Source: an uncultured Lachnospiraceae bacterium
GTDB lineage: Bacteria; Bacillota; Clostridia; Lachnospirales; Lachnospiraceae
Length of the DNA: 9,422 nt
Direction of reading: 5' to 3'
Assembly (NCBI GenBank): GCA_900550235.1
Contig: URRQ01000059.1
Span: 1 to 9,422, forward strand
The translations under genes were made by a program, and so were the position numbers. The first letter of the stretch is position 1. Each line of letters starts with the position of its first letter. Of this stretch, positions 1 through 7,937 are shown piece by piece. The notes under the pieces were generated by a model. The model ran no database searches, was not told the origin of the DNA, and was given only the letters and a program-made list of their open reading frames with translations.

Positions 1-44
1 AGAGGAAGCGGCATCCGTTTGATATAGCAATTATTTAATATTCG

Positions 45-1208
45 TTATACTAGTAAATACCCATTATCAACATCTTCGTCTGTATTAATTGTAATTCCAA
101 AATAGTCTGCACAATCTGAAGCCTTTATGTTACATTCCATCATAAAATTATTTTCTTCTACACCAAAAAAGCCATAAGATAATGTTCCAATTGAAGAAAT
201 CTCCAATGCTTTATCTCCATATTCTTTTATATTTCCTAATTTTGTGTCAAACGAATATCTTAACTTTCTTTCTTTCAAATGTTCACATATTTCTTTTGGC
301 ATAACCACCTTTAAATTCCCGTCTTCCATAGGAATAACTTGATGAGGTATTGCAAAATCTCCTCCTGTCTGCCATAATTCGTCATCTGATTGGTTTTCCC
401 TTTCCGGTGTCCATGCAAAATAAATTCTTCTACCTTCATCATCTAACAATGATTTTGCAGCATAAAATCTCCTATTATCAATCCCATCAAACTTAGGAGT
501 TCTCCATGGACCATATGGTGATTTCGATACACGATAAATTGTTTGTGCTCGTTCTGAAAAACGCGAGTATACAAGATACCAATATTCTCCCATCTTATAC
601 ATTTCTGGACACTCTGGACAGTTGGTATGCCAAGGCTCGTATATTACTCCTTTATGTTCAAAATTTTCTAAATCAGTACTTGTGTATAATACTACTACAC
701 CTCTTCTATTAGAAGGTCCACTATTTTTTCTTGCCGCAATTAACATCCAATAGCATTCTTCTTCATCATTATAGAAAATGTATGAATCTCTCCAATCAAT
801 GCTTTCATAATATCTTGTATCCGGAACTATATATGGATTCTTTTCATCCTTTTTAAATGTAATACAGTCATCGCTTATAGCATGACAAATTGTTTGCGGA
901 AATTCTGAATCGATATGATATCCTGTATAAAATATATGGTATTTCCCTTTCGCATAAATAACAGAACCAGTCCAACATCCATCTTTATCTAATTCTGTTC
1001 CATCACCTGGTAATAATACTGGTGGTAATTCTTCCCAATTTATCAAATCTTTGGATATAACATGCTGCCATGTATTTCTTACACGTTCAGGATATCTAAC
1101 CGTATTTTCTGGTACTGAAAGAAAAAACAAATGATAAATCCCATCGTGATAAAACGGAATTGAATCTCCACAGCCTATTCCACTTGATAATCTTCTAAAA
1201 ATTCCCAT
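45..1208 (-). CDS. GH32-like glycoside hydrolase (beta-fructosidase superfamily), probably C-terminally truncated
   Basis: This is probably a cytoplasmic glycosidase that splits an imported fructoside or similar small glycoside; there is no signal peptide. The five-bladed propeller signatures of GH32 occur in the right order. A nucleophile-type Asp15 sits in GCGDSIPFYHDG, the divergent counterpart of WMNDPNG. It is followed by WTGSV (79-83), the RDP-like WRDSY (Asp141) and the ECP motif (Glu199, the expected acid/base). FYAAKS near residue 249 matches the family FYAxxS block. Only the first part of the C-terminal beta-sandwich is present (about 345-387). Relatives are, from memory, nearer 450-500 residues, and the frame stays open beyond the TAA to the window edge. 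The ATG at 1208 follows a GGAGGG ribosome site, 12 bases after the kinase stop. It is the last gene of the operon inside the window. The GH32-like fold is fairly sure; the substrate is not. Confidence 0.8.
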   Translation of the reverse strand: MGIFRRLSSGIGCGDSIPFYHDGIYHLFFLSVPENTVRYPERVRNTWQHVISKDLINWEELPPVLLPGDGTELDKDGCWTGSVIYAKGKYHIFYTGYHIDSEFPQTICHAISDDCITFKKDEKNPYIVPDTRYYESIDWRDSYIFYNDEEECYWMLIAARKNSGPSNRRGVVVLYTSTDLENFEHKGVIYEPWHTNCPECPEMYKMGEYWYLVYSRFSERAQTIYRVSKSPYGPWRTPKFDGIDNRRFYAAKSLLDDEGRRIYFAWTPERENQSDDELWQTGGDFAIPHQVIPMEDGNLKVVMPKEICEHLKERKLRYSFDTKLGNIKEYGDKALEISSIGTLSYGFFGVEENNFMMECNIKASDCADYFGITINTDEDVDNGYLLV

Positions 1209-1220
1209 ACTTGCCCTCCA

Positions 1221-2708
1221 TCACATTATTTCTTTCAAATTTTTGTATATATCATGATATTTTTCAAAAATCTTTTCATAAATCACTTTGTTTTTTTCAT
1301 TTGGAATAAATATTTTTTTATTAAATGATACAAATTTTTCACATGCTACAGATATATCAAAAATACCTAATCCAAAACCTGCAATTATACAAGCTCCTAA
1401 ACAAGCTTGTTCACAAATATCACAAACTTTTATTTTTTTCCCAAAAATATCTGCTTGTAACTGTAACATTAAATCGCTATGTGCCCCACCTCCTGATGCA
1501 ATAATCTCTTCACTATCAATACCCATTTCCTGTAAAATACAAAGACAATCTTTTAAACTATAAATCATCCCTTCCATAAAAGCTCTTATAATATGATTTT
1601 TATTATGTTCTAATTTTATTCCAAACAAAACTCCTTTTGCATTAGAATCCATGACCGGTGTTCTTTCCCCTGACAAGTATGGAAGATATATAAGACCTTC
1701 ACTTCCTGCTGAAACTTCACTTGCAAGATAATTGCACATATCAAAATTAGATGTACTCATATCCATCATGTTTTTACACATCCACTTCAACGAATTGCCA
1801 CAATTTAAGGTTGCTCCAAAAACAGAATAGCCCTTTCCGATTGCATGACAAAATGTATTTGTTCTTAACATTTCATCATAAACATCTTTTTTCGAATATG
1901 CTGAAACCTGACCTCCAGTTCCTATATTAGAAATAATAGAACCTTCTTTATAAACACCATTTCCAATACTCTGTGCCATCTGATCTCCACACCCATAAAC
2001 AACTGGTATTCCTTCCTTAAGTCCTGTAATTCCAGCACATTCCTTGCTTACTGTTCCCGCAACTTCTTCTGACTCATAACACAGTGGAAATATATTTCTA
2101 TTTATATCAAATTTATCTATTATACTCCATGCCCATTTTCTATTAGCAATATCAAACATTCCAGTTGCCGAAGCATCAGTAACATCAGTTCCTATCTTAC
2201 CTGTAATCTTATAGCGGATGAAATCTTTAGGTTGAAAAATTTTATATATTTTTTCATATTTATCATTTTCATTTTCTTTCATCCACAGTAATGATGGAAA
2301 TGCAAATCCAACAGAAGTTCGATTATGTAAAATAGTTTTTTGAGTAATATCATCTATTTGAGCATTGATTTTTTTTACAATGTTACTTGAACGTTGATCT
2401 AACCATATAATAGCTGGTCTAATAGGTACTCCATCTTGATTAATGCAAACCAATCCATGCATTTGTCCCGAAAATCCTATTCCCACAATACTATTAAAAG
2501 CTTCTTTTGTCATTTCATTCTCACGAAATGAAGTAAGTACTTTTAAAAGACCTTCCCACCATATTTCTGGTTTTTGCTCTGCCCAATTAGTGTCAGGAAT
2601 CATTACATCATATTCACTTTTTTTGACTGCAATCACACCAGCTTTTTCTTCTAGTAACATTGCTTTTATACTTGATGTTCCAATATCAATTCCTAATAAT
2701 GTTCGCAT
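1221..2708 (-). CDS. FGGY-family carbohydrate kinase, xylulokinase-like
   Basis: This is an ATP-dependent sugar kinase of the FGGY family that phosphorylates a ketose or polyol, most like D-xylulose kinase (XylB). The N-terminal phosphate-binding motif GIDIGTSSIKAML covers residues 6-18. SGQMHG (80-85) matches the xylulokinase Met-His pair that contacts xylulose, followed by PAIIWLDQR (98-106). The likely catalytic base is Asp242 in GCGDQMA, where many xylulokinases have GGGDN. NIGTGG (261-266), YLSGERTP (344-351) and the adenine-side loop ASGGGAHS (404-411) complete a full-length two-domain enzyme of 495 residues. It starts only 2 bases after the permease stop with a weak ribosome site, so translation is probably coupled. 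Xylulose is the default guess, but the GH32-like neighbour leaves other ketoses possible. Confidence 0.87.
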   Translation of the reverse strand: MRTLLGIDIGTSSIKAMLLEEKAGVIAVKKSEYDVMIPDTNWAEQKPEIWWEGLLKVLTSFRENEMTKEAFNSIVGIGFSGQMHGLVCINQDGVPIRPAIIWLDQRSSNIVKKINAQIDDITQKTILHNRTSVGFAFPSLLWMKENENDKYEKIYKIFQPKDFIRYKITGKIGTDVTDASATGMFDIANRKWAWSIIDKFDINRNIFPLCYESEEVAGTVSKECAGITGLKEGIPVVYGCGDQMAQSIGNGVYKEGSIISNIGTGGQVSAYSKKDVYDEMLRTNTFCHAIGKGYSVFGATLNCGNSLKWMCKNMMDMSTSNFDMCNYLASEVSAGSEGLIYLPYLSGERTPVMDSNAKGVLFGIKLEHNKNHIIRAFMEGMIYSLKDCLCILQEMGIDSEEIIASGGGAHSDLMLQLQADIFGKKIKVCDICEQACLGACIIAGFGLGIFDISVACEKFVSFNKKIFIPNEKNKVIYEKIFEKYHDIYKNLKEIM

Positions 2709-2710
2709 TC

Positions 2711-3697
2711 TTACTTTTTACTCTTTTCTTTCTTAATGTAGTCAATATAAACTGCTAATAATACAACTAAACCTTTAACGACATACTGCCAAGAAGAATC
2801 TATGCCTAAAAGATTCATTCCGTTATTCAACACACCAATAACAAGACAGCCAATAATTGTTCCTCCAATAGTTCCAACACCACCTGTCATACTTGTCCCA
2901 CCAAGTACAACAGCAGAAATTGCATCCATTTCCGCTCCATCCCCTACACTAAACTGTCCAGAAAATGTTCTGGCTGCACTTAATATTCCTGCACATGCTG
3001 CAAATAATCCTGATAGCGTAAAAACGAGTAGAGTTACTTTTTTTGCATTTATACCGCTATAAATAGCTGCTTGTTTATTATCTCCGACCGCATAAATATT
3101 TCTACCAAATTTTGTTTTATTTAATAATAAGGCTGTTACAACTATAACTACAATCATAAACACCATTTGAATAGGAATATTCCCAAAAATTTTCCCGCTT
3201 CCAATCCACATAAACAAATCATCTGTTACTAAAATAGTTGTAGCTTTTGTATAAATCCTGGCAAATCCTCTCCCAATATTCATCATAGCCAATGTAACAA
3301 TAAACGGTGGAATTTTTGTATTAGCTATAATAAATCCATTTAACATTCCTACCATTGTACCTACTGCAATGGATAATATAATTGCTATTACCGATGGTAT
3401 ACCATTATTAGTAATTAAACCTGCACATAGGCATCCAGATACTGCAATAATTGAACCTACTGATAAGTCAATTCCCCCGATTAAAATAACCATTGTCATG
3501 CCGCAAGCTAAAAATACATTTACTGAAATTTGTCTCATTACATTAAATATATTTTTCGATGTTAAAAAGGAATCTGTTATAACAGAAAGGGCTATACACA
3601 TTAATACCAAACCAATTAAAATGCCCAAATTACTTTTGATTAATTGGAACACTCCATTATCCATTACTTCTGATTTTTTTACTATTTTTTTCTCCAT
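2711..3697 (-). CDS. sugar ABC transporter permease, RbsC family
   Basis: This is the membrane-spanning subunit of a CUT2-type (ribose/xylose family) sugar importer, presumably working as a homodimer with the ATPase encoded just upstream. The 328-residue protein is strongly hydrophobic, with a short charged N-terminus (about 1-20) and roughly eight to ten membrane segments. Family signatures are visible: GGIDLSVGSI near residue 74, ANTKIPPFIVTLAMMNIGRG in the middle, and VVLGGTSMTGGVGTIGGTIIG near residue 264. The last segment is followed by a lysine-rich tail (YIKKEKSKK). The ATG at 3697 follows GGGAGGG, 12 bases after the ATPase stop. The length is normal for RbsC proteins. Family assignment is firm; the transported sugar is unknown. 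Confidence 0.93.
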   Translation of the reverse strand: MEKKIVKKSEVMDNGVFQLIKSNLGILIGLVLMCIALSVITDSFLTSKNIFNVMRQISVNVFLACGMTMVILIGGIDLSVGSIIAVSGCLCAGLITNNGIPSVIAIILSIAVGTMVGMLNGFIIANTKIPPFIVTLAMMNIGRGFARIYTKATTILVTDDLFMWIGSGKIFGNIPIQMVFMIVVIVVTALLLNKTKFGRNIYAVGDNKQAAIYSGINAKKVTLLVFTLSGLFAACAGILSAARTFSGQFSVGDGAEMDAISAVVLGGTSMTGGVGTIGGTIIGCLVIGVLNNGMNLLGIDSSWQYVVKGLVVLLAVYIDYIKKEKSKK

Positions 3698-3709
3698 AGT
3701 GCCCTCCCA

Positions 3710-5197
3710 TTAAACATCCGCTGTAGCAAGTGTCATAATTCTTTCTTGAGTAAACTCATCGCGTTCAAGTATACCTGTTGTATATCCTCTAGAAAATACT
3801 ACAATCCTATCACTCATATTTATAAGTTCTGGTAGTTCTGAAGATACCATAATTATGGATAAACCCTTTTTTGCTAATTCATTAATAAGCGAATAAATTT
3901 CTGCTTTTGTCTTAACATCCACTCCTCTAGTAGGTTCATCTAAAATCAATATTTTTTTTGCTGATAACAACCATTTTCCAATTAAAACCTTTTGTTGATT
4001 TCCTCCACTCAAATCACCTACTATTTGTGATCGCCCAGTTACTTTTATTCCAATATCTTGAATCATTTTATCTACGATACCGTTTTCTTTTTTACTATAA
4101 TGTCTTAATTTTTCAAATAATTCTTTTAAAATTGTAATCGTTATATTAAATCCAACATCTTGCTGTAAAAAAAGTCCTTTATCTTTTCTATCTTCCGGAA
4201 CTAACCCAATTCCAAAATTCATTGCTTGAATAGGATTCTTAAACTCTTTTTCCTGACCATAAAACCAAAGAAAACCTTGCGTTTTTTTTCTCAAGCCAAA
4301 AATACATTCTACTGTCTCACTTCTTCCTGCTCCTACTAAGCCAGCAAATCCCAATATTTCTCCTTTTTTTAATTCAAAATCTACATTTTTCACCAACTTT
4401 CCATCCGATAAATTAGAAACTTTTAAAATCACCTCATCTATTGGTTCATTGTCCTTTATGTAATATTGATCAAGTTCTCGTCCTACCATACTAGATACTA
4501 ACATTTCCCTTGTAACTTGATTTGTAATAAATGTCCCAACATCTTTTCCATCTCTTAAAACTTCAACCTTGTCAGAAATTGCAAATAATTCATCTAAACG
4601 ATGAGAAATATAAATAATTCCAACACCTTCTTTTTTTAGTCTTCTAATCATGTCAAATAAAACATAAACTTCTTTTTCTGACAATGAGGAAGTTGGTTCA
4701 TCCATAACGATAATTTTACTTCCAAATGATACTGCACGAATAATCTCTACCATTTGTTGCTGTGCAATAGTCAGATCCTTTAATATTGTCTTTGCATCCA
4801 ACTCAAGATTATATTCATCGATGATCTCTTGTGCTCGTTCTCTCTGTTGTTTCAAGGATACAATTCCACTTTTTTTGCATATTTCATTCCCCATAAATAT
4901 ATTTTCAGAAATAGAAATATTTTTACACAGCATCAATTCTTGGTGAATAATACTAATTCCATATTTTCTCGCATCAGAAATCCCATTTATTTTAGCTTCT
5001 TTTCCATCAACAAAAATTGCACCTAAATCTTTAGAATATATTCCACCTAAAATTTTAATTAAAGTAGATTTTCCTGCACCATTTTCACCCAAAAGAGCGA
5101 GCACTTCACCAGAATACAATTGTAAATTAACATTTTCTAAAACTTTATTACTTCCAAAGCTTTTATTAATATTTTTCATTTCTAGTAAAGTGCTCAT
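3710..5197 (-). CDS. sugar ABC transporter ATP-binding protein, RbsA/XylG family (two ABC domains)
   Basis: This is the energising subunit of the CUT2 importer, with two fused nucleotide-binding domains in about 495 residues. Domain 1 has a full Walker A (GENGAGKST, about 37-45), a Q-loop region (IIHQELML) and Walker B (IIVMDEPTSSL). Domain 2 has the degenerate Walker A typical of this family (GLVGAGRSE), then the signature LSGGNQQKVLIGKWL and Walker B ILILDEPTRGVDV. I chose the second ATG (5197) because the ribosome site AAGGAG lies 7 bases before it. The first ATG (5203) is only one base from that site and would add Met-Asn. The start lies 22 bases after the binding-protein stop with no hairpin between, so the genes should be co-transcribed. 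Only the sugar is uncertain. Confidence 0.94.
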   Translation of the reverse strand: MSTLLEMKNINKSFGSNKVLENVNLQLYSGEVLALLGENGAGKSTLIKILGGIYSKDLGAIFVDGKEAKINGISDARKYGISIIHQELMLCKNISISENIFMGNEICKKSGIVSLKQQRERAQEIIDEYNLELDAKTILKDLTIAQQQMVEIIRAVSFGSKIIVMDEPTSSLSEKEVYVLFDMIRRLKKEGVGIIYISHRLDELFAISDKVEVLRDGKDVGTFITNQVTREMLVSSMVGRELDQYYIKDNEPIDEVILKVSNLSDGKLVKNVDFELKKGEILGFAGLVGAGRSETVECIFGLRKKTQGFLWFYGQEKEFKNPIQAMNFGIGLVPEDRKDKGLFLQQDVGFNITITILKELFEKLRHYSKKENGIVDKMIQDIGIKVTGRSQIVGDLSGGNQQKVLIGKWLLSAKKILILDEPTRGVDVKTKAEIYSLINELAKKGLSIIMVSSELPELINMSDRIVVFSRGYTTGILERDEFTQERIMTLATADV

Positions 5198-5219
5198 ATT
5201 CATTCTCCTTTATTTTGTT

Positions 5220-6203
5220 TTATTGCCAATCTGAACCAACATATTTCTCAATATTTTCTGCATCAATTGCAAATGTAGGAATCAAAACTTCTTTTTCAAA
5301 TTCTTTTCCTTCCAAAATTTGGTATGCTATTTTTGCAGATTCTTTTCCTACCGTATAAGGGGACTGCGCCGCTGTACATTTCCAAATTCCATCTTTTCCG
5401 TCCTTTTTAATTGCTGCCTTTGATTCCGGACCACCATTTGCACTATAAATACCAATATCTTCTCCTGCTGCTGTTATTGCTGAATATGCTCCTTGTGCGC
5501 ATTCATCATTAATACAATAAATAGCTACTAAATCTGGATTTGCCTGTAAAATATCTTCGGTAATTGCCAGACCTGTCTCTGGTTTTCCTCCACCATCTAA
5601 TCTTGCAACAACTTCAAATTTCTCTCCAACAGTATCAAGTAATCCTTGAATTCTCTGTGCAGCAGCATTATCATTTGTTCTGTCTAAAATTGCAATTTTT
5701 CCACCCTCCGGATAATCTTTCATCATATGTTCCCCTGCAACCGTTCCAGCTGAATAGTGATCTGTCGCAACAAATGAATCTACCATTGATGTATCTGCTA
5801 CTGCTAAGTCAAAATTTACTACCGGAATACCAGCTTCTTTCAAAAGTTGTAATGCAGGTCCTGCCGCTTCTGCATCTACTGGATTATAAAAAACTAAATC
5901 TACATCTTGTGCAATAAAGTCTTCAATAACTCCAAGTTGAACATTACTATCTGTCTTACCTTCGACACGAATTACTTCTCCTCCTTTTTCTGATACCTCT
6001 GACATTACACCATCATAACATGCATCAAAAAAAGACCCCGCTGCCCATTCTGTAAATCCAAATTTGTATGTTTTCTTTCCATCTTCTTTGTTAGCTTCTG
6101 TTTTTTGCTGTTCTTCTTTTTTTTCTGATCCACTTGAACACCCGACCAATACTACAGAACATACAAGAGCCATACTAATCATCACTTTTTTCCACTTTTT
6201 CAT
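5220..6203 (-). CDS. sugar-binding lipoprotein of the ABC importer (periplasmic-binding type 1, RbsB-like)
   Basis: This protein captures the sugar outside the membrane and delivers it to the RbsC/RbsA-type importer. The N-terminus is a lipoprotein signal: positive residues, a hydrophobic stretch, then the lipobox LVGC with Cys22 as the lipidated residue. A linker rich in Lys and Glu follows. The mature part has the two-lobed Peripla_BP_4 layout, with YKFGFTEW at the first strand, FYNPVDAEAAGPALQLL and AGIPVVNFD in lobe 1, and GGKIAILDR and AIYCINDECAQGA in lobe 2. Its 327 residues are normal. It is the first gene of the operon: a perfect-consensus promoter and an operator lie just upstream, and AGGAGG sits 9 bases before the ATG. 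Fold and role are firm; the ligand cannot be predicted. Confidence 0.93.
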   Translation of the reverse strand: MKKWKKVMISMALVCSVVLVGCSSGSEKKEEQQKTEANKEDGKKTYKFGFTEWAAGSFFDACYDGVMSEVSEKGGEVIRVEGKTDSNVQLGVIEDFIAQDVDLVFYNPVDAEAAGPALQLLKEAGIPVVNFDLAVADTSMVDSFVATDHYSAGTVAGEHMMKDYPEGGKIAILDRTNDNAAAQRIQGLLDTVGEKFEVVARLDGGGKPETGLAITEDILQANPDLVAIYCINDECAQGAYSAITAAGEDIGIYSANGGPESKAAIKKDGKDGIWKCTAAQSPYTVGKESAKIAYQILEGKEFEKEVLIPTFAIDAENIEKYVGSDWQ

Positions 6204-6234
6204 TCCACTATTCCTCCTTTGTTGAACGATTTAA

Positions 6235-6255
6235 TTTGTTTATTGATTAAACTAA
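6235..6255 (-). promoter_or_regulatory. operator of the sugar operon (imperfect 21-bp palindrome, probable ROK repressor site)
   Basis: Minus-strand TTAGTTTA-N5-TAAACAAA forms an inverted repeat with seven of eight arm positions complementary. It resembles the TTAGTTT...AAACTAA operators known for XylR-type ROK repressors of Firmicutes. It begins on the last base of the -10 box and covers the expected transcription start, so a bound protein should block initiation. A close copy lies at the repressor's own promoter. Binding by the neighbouring ROK protein is inferred. Confidence 0.75.
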
Positions 6256-6283
6256 TTATATGATTCAATAGAATATTTGTCAA
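6255..6283 (-). promoter_or_regulatory. sigma-A promoter of the sugar operon
   Basis: The minus strand has TTGACA (6278-6283), exactly 17 bases of spacer, then TATAAT (6255-6260). Both hexamers and the spacing are perfect consensus for the housekeeping sigma factor. Transcription should start near 6248, giving a leader of about 45 bases before the binding-protein ATG. Such a strong promoter with an operator on the start site fits an operon held off by a repressor and induced by sugar. Confidence 0.9.
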
Positions 6284-6475
6284 TATACTTTTATATATTT
6301 TTATTTTTTTGTATATTAACAACAAAAATACACTCTCATACTCTTAATGCAAAACCTTTTCACATGCAAAAATCCAGACGATATCTCAAAGCTAGACACC
6401 ACTTTGTAATTTTATTTTGGATAAATGCTATCAATTTTTCATTTTAATTATTTATATATAATTGTTCTGCCCATT
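6284..6475. other. AT-rich intergenic stretch with no recognised feature
   Basis: This part of the 519-base gap between the sugar operon and the repressor gene contains no open frame of note. A 5-bp inverted repeat (CAAAG/CTTTG around 6387-6406) is too weak to call. It may be decayed sequence belonging to the AlbA_2 relic next to it. Confidence 0.4.
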
Positions 6476-6505
6476 CTGACAAAAAAAGACAAATACGAAT
6501 AGAAT
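6476..6505 (+). promoter_or_regulatory. possible promoter of the AlbA_2 gene remnant
   Basis: The plus strand carries CTGACA (6476-6481), an 18-base spacer and TAGAAT (6500-6505), each one base off consensus. It lies about 20 bases before the remnant's start codon and points toward it. In such AT-rich DNA a chance match is possible. Confidence 0.35.
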
Positions 6506-6524
6506 ATTTGCAGGAGCTGATGAG

Positions 6525-6584
6525 ATGTTTTTTCAAGAAAGCGAAACTGTAGAATTAAAATCAATCATAGTGGAAGACATGTAA
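6525..6584 (+). pseudogene. remnant of an AlbA_2 (Schlafen-type) putative DNA-binding protein gene, N-terminus only
   Basis: A 19-codon plus-strand frame with a good ribosome site (AGGAG at 6512-6516) encodes MFFQESETVELK followed by SIIVEDM, then TAA. ESETVE(L/F)K near the N-terminus is the hallmark opening of AlbA_2-domain proteins (often annotated as divergent AAA-4 or ATP-binding regulators), in which an Asp-Ile segment then leads into KEVIAFANTxGG. Homology stops abruptly at the Asp-Met, and no continuation is seen in any plus-strand frame downstream. This looks like the surviving 5' end of a deleted gene, complete with ribosome site and perhaps promoter. It is the only plus-strand gene trace among minus-strand genes. 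The match is recalled from family knowledge and is short, so a chance frame is not excluded. Confidence 0.55.
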
Positions 6585-6609
6585 CTTCGTTTTTCTATAC
6601 TTTTTAATC

Positions 6610-6623
6610 AAAAAAATTTTTTT
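6610..6623. repeat. A7T7 tract
   Basis: Seven A followed directly by seven T form a perfect self-complementary tract. It could bend DNA or mark the join where the AlbA_2 gene was lost. No direct functional evidence is visible. Confidence 0.4.
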
Positions 6624-6640
6624 ATTCACCATATAACAAA

Positions 6641-6673
6641 ATAGACAACTCACTTAAAATGTTAGTTGTCTAT
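6641..6673 (-). terminator. probable weak intrinsic terminator of the ROK repressor gene
   Basis: ATAGACAACT (6641-6650) and AGTTGTCTAT (6664-6673) are perfectly complementary over 10 bases with a 13-base loop. The hairpin lies 49 bases after the repressor stop. Read on the minus strand it is followed by TTTTGTTATAT, a short U-rich tail, while the plus-strand side is not U-rich. The low GC content of the stem makes termination uncertain. Confidence 0.5.
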
Positions 6674-6722
6674 AATCTAAAAAATCACTTTTATAAATTT
6701 TAATACTATATTCTACTCTTCT

Positions 6723-7895
6723 TCAAAAATACATATTGTAATGTGAAAAAGCTTCGTCCAAACACAATGCCCCTATACCATGCAAAATTGAATCTTTCAC
6801 TGCAGCACTAATTTTAATCGTCAAATTCTGACGAATTTCTGGTAATATTCTCTCTTCCAATACTGCATTTATCTCTTCTAACAAAATTTGACTTTGAATA
6901 TGACTAAATTCATCTCCTAAAATAATTACTGCTGGGTTATAACTATTAATAATATTTACAATACCATATCCCAAATTTCTACAGATTTCTCTATATATTT
7001 GTACTACAGTTGGATTACCCTTTTTTATAAAATCAACAATTTCATTAAAAGTGTATTCTTTACCAAAATATTCTCTCACTTTCTTTTTCAATACAATCGT
7101 AGAACAATATTTTTCTAAACATCCCCTATTTCCACATTCACACTTTTCACCATTAAAATTAATGGTCATATGACCGATTTCTCCTGCTGTTCCCAATTCT
7201 CCTCTTATAATATGTTCATCAATCATAATTCCAGCACCAATTCCTTCACCAGCTGCAATATAAATTAATGATTGTGATTTATCAATTTCCTTATCATACC
7301 AAAATTGCGCAAAAGCTCCTGCATTAGCATCATGCTCTACAACAAATTGAAAATCAAATTTTTTTTCTAATTCTTCTTTAAAAGAAATTTGTTCAAATCC
7401 ACTTGTCTCTGTTAAAACTGCTATTTTCCCCTTATTTCTAATAAAAGGTCCTGGCATTGCCATTCCTATTGCTAAAATCTTTTTCTCTTTATACAATTCA
7501 AGAATTCTATTAAGTTCTGATTCCATACTCAAAACTACCTCTTCCGGAGCTTCACCTTTTTTTATTTCTATCCTATAATCTTCCTTTAATTCTCCTTTAA
7601 GATTAAATATTCCTATTTTATAATACGTTCTAGCTAATCGTACACCTATAACATAATAATTTTCATTTGCCAACGATATCCCTATAGATCGTCTGCCTTT
7701 CTCATTTTGTAAAAAACCAACTTCTTCTACGCAACCTATTTTTATAAAATCATTAACAATATATGTTATTGTTGCTTTATTTAACCCTGATAATTGTGAT
7801 AACTGCGCTCTAGAGCAAACTTCATTTTCTCGTATTAAGTTAAGTAATAATCGTTGATTTAATTCTTGTATTTTGTTTTGATTAATCCCTTCCAT
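6723..7895 (-). CDS. ROK-family transcriptional repressor, XylR/NagC-like
   Basis: This is a sugar-responsive repressor of the ROK family, full length at 390 residues. A winged helix-turn-helix lies at about 12-60, with SRAQLSQLSGLNKATITYIV as the recognition region. The rest is the actin-like ROK fold: AMPGP (146-150), the sugar-site block EHDAN (187-191), GEGIGAGI (216-223), GEIGHM (238-243) with the conserved Glu/His pair, and the zinc loop CECGNRGCLEKY (252-263). The strand that carries the ATP-binding DxGxT in ROK kinases reads GVRLARTYYKIG here, so kinase activity is unlikely and a regulator role fits. A paired operator at its own promoter and at the adjacent sugar operon indicates autorepression and operon control. 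The ATG at 7895 follows AAGAGGA. The effector is probably the operon's sugar, which is unknown. Confidence 0.9.
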   Translation of the reverse strand: MEGINQNKIQELNQRLLLNLIRENEVCSRAQLSQLSGLNKATITYIVNDFIKIGCVEEVGFLQNEKGRRSIGISLANENYYVIGVRLARTYYKIGIFNLKGELKEDYRIEIKKGEAPEEVVLSMESELNRILELYKEKKILAIGMAMPGPFIRNKGKIAVLTETSGFEQISFKEELEKKFDFQFVVEHDANAGAFAQFWYDKEIDKSQSLIYIAAGEGIGAGIMIDEHIIRGELGTAGEIGHMTINFNGEKCECGNRGCLEKYCSTIVLKKKVREYFGKEYTFNEIVDFIKKGNPTVVQIYREICRNLGYGIVNIINSYNPAVIILGDEFSHIQSQILLEEINAVLEERILPEIRQNLTIKISAAVKDSILHGIGALCLDEAFSHYNMYF

Positions 7896-7916
7896 AGCAG
7901 ATCCTCTTACAATCTT

Positions 7917-7937
7917 TTTATTTATTCATTAAACTAA
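7917..7937 (-). promoter_or_regulatory. operator at the ROK repressor gene (second copy of the 21-bp site)
   Basis: Minus-strand TTAGTTTA-N5-TAAATAAA has the same strong left arm, spacing and placement as the sugar-operon operator, with two arm mismatches instead of one. It again shares its end base with the -10 box. The weaker right arm would fit looser autoregulation, but that is inference. Confidence 0.7.

Noticed and set aside
506..712. Plus-strand frame inside the GH32-like gene
   Set aside because: It is antisense to a gene with intact family motifs, lacks a ribosome site and has no recognisable protein features.
5198..5203. First ATG of the ABC ATPase
   Set aside because: It lies one base from the AAGGAG site; the ATG at 5197 has normal spacing.
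5564..5917. Plus-strand frame of 117 codons rich in Leu and Gln
   Set aside because: It is antisense to the binding-protein gene, and its composition is a by-product of that gene's codons.
6221..6234. Possible CcpA cre site (TTGAACGATTTAA) in the operon leader
   Set aside because: It lacks the correct spacing and several conserved cre bases on both strands.
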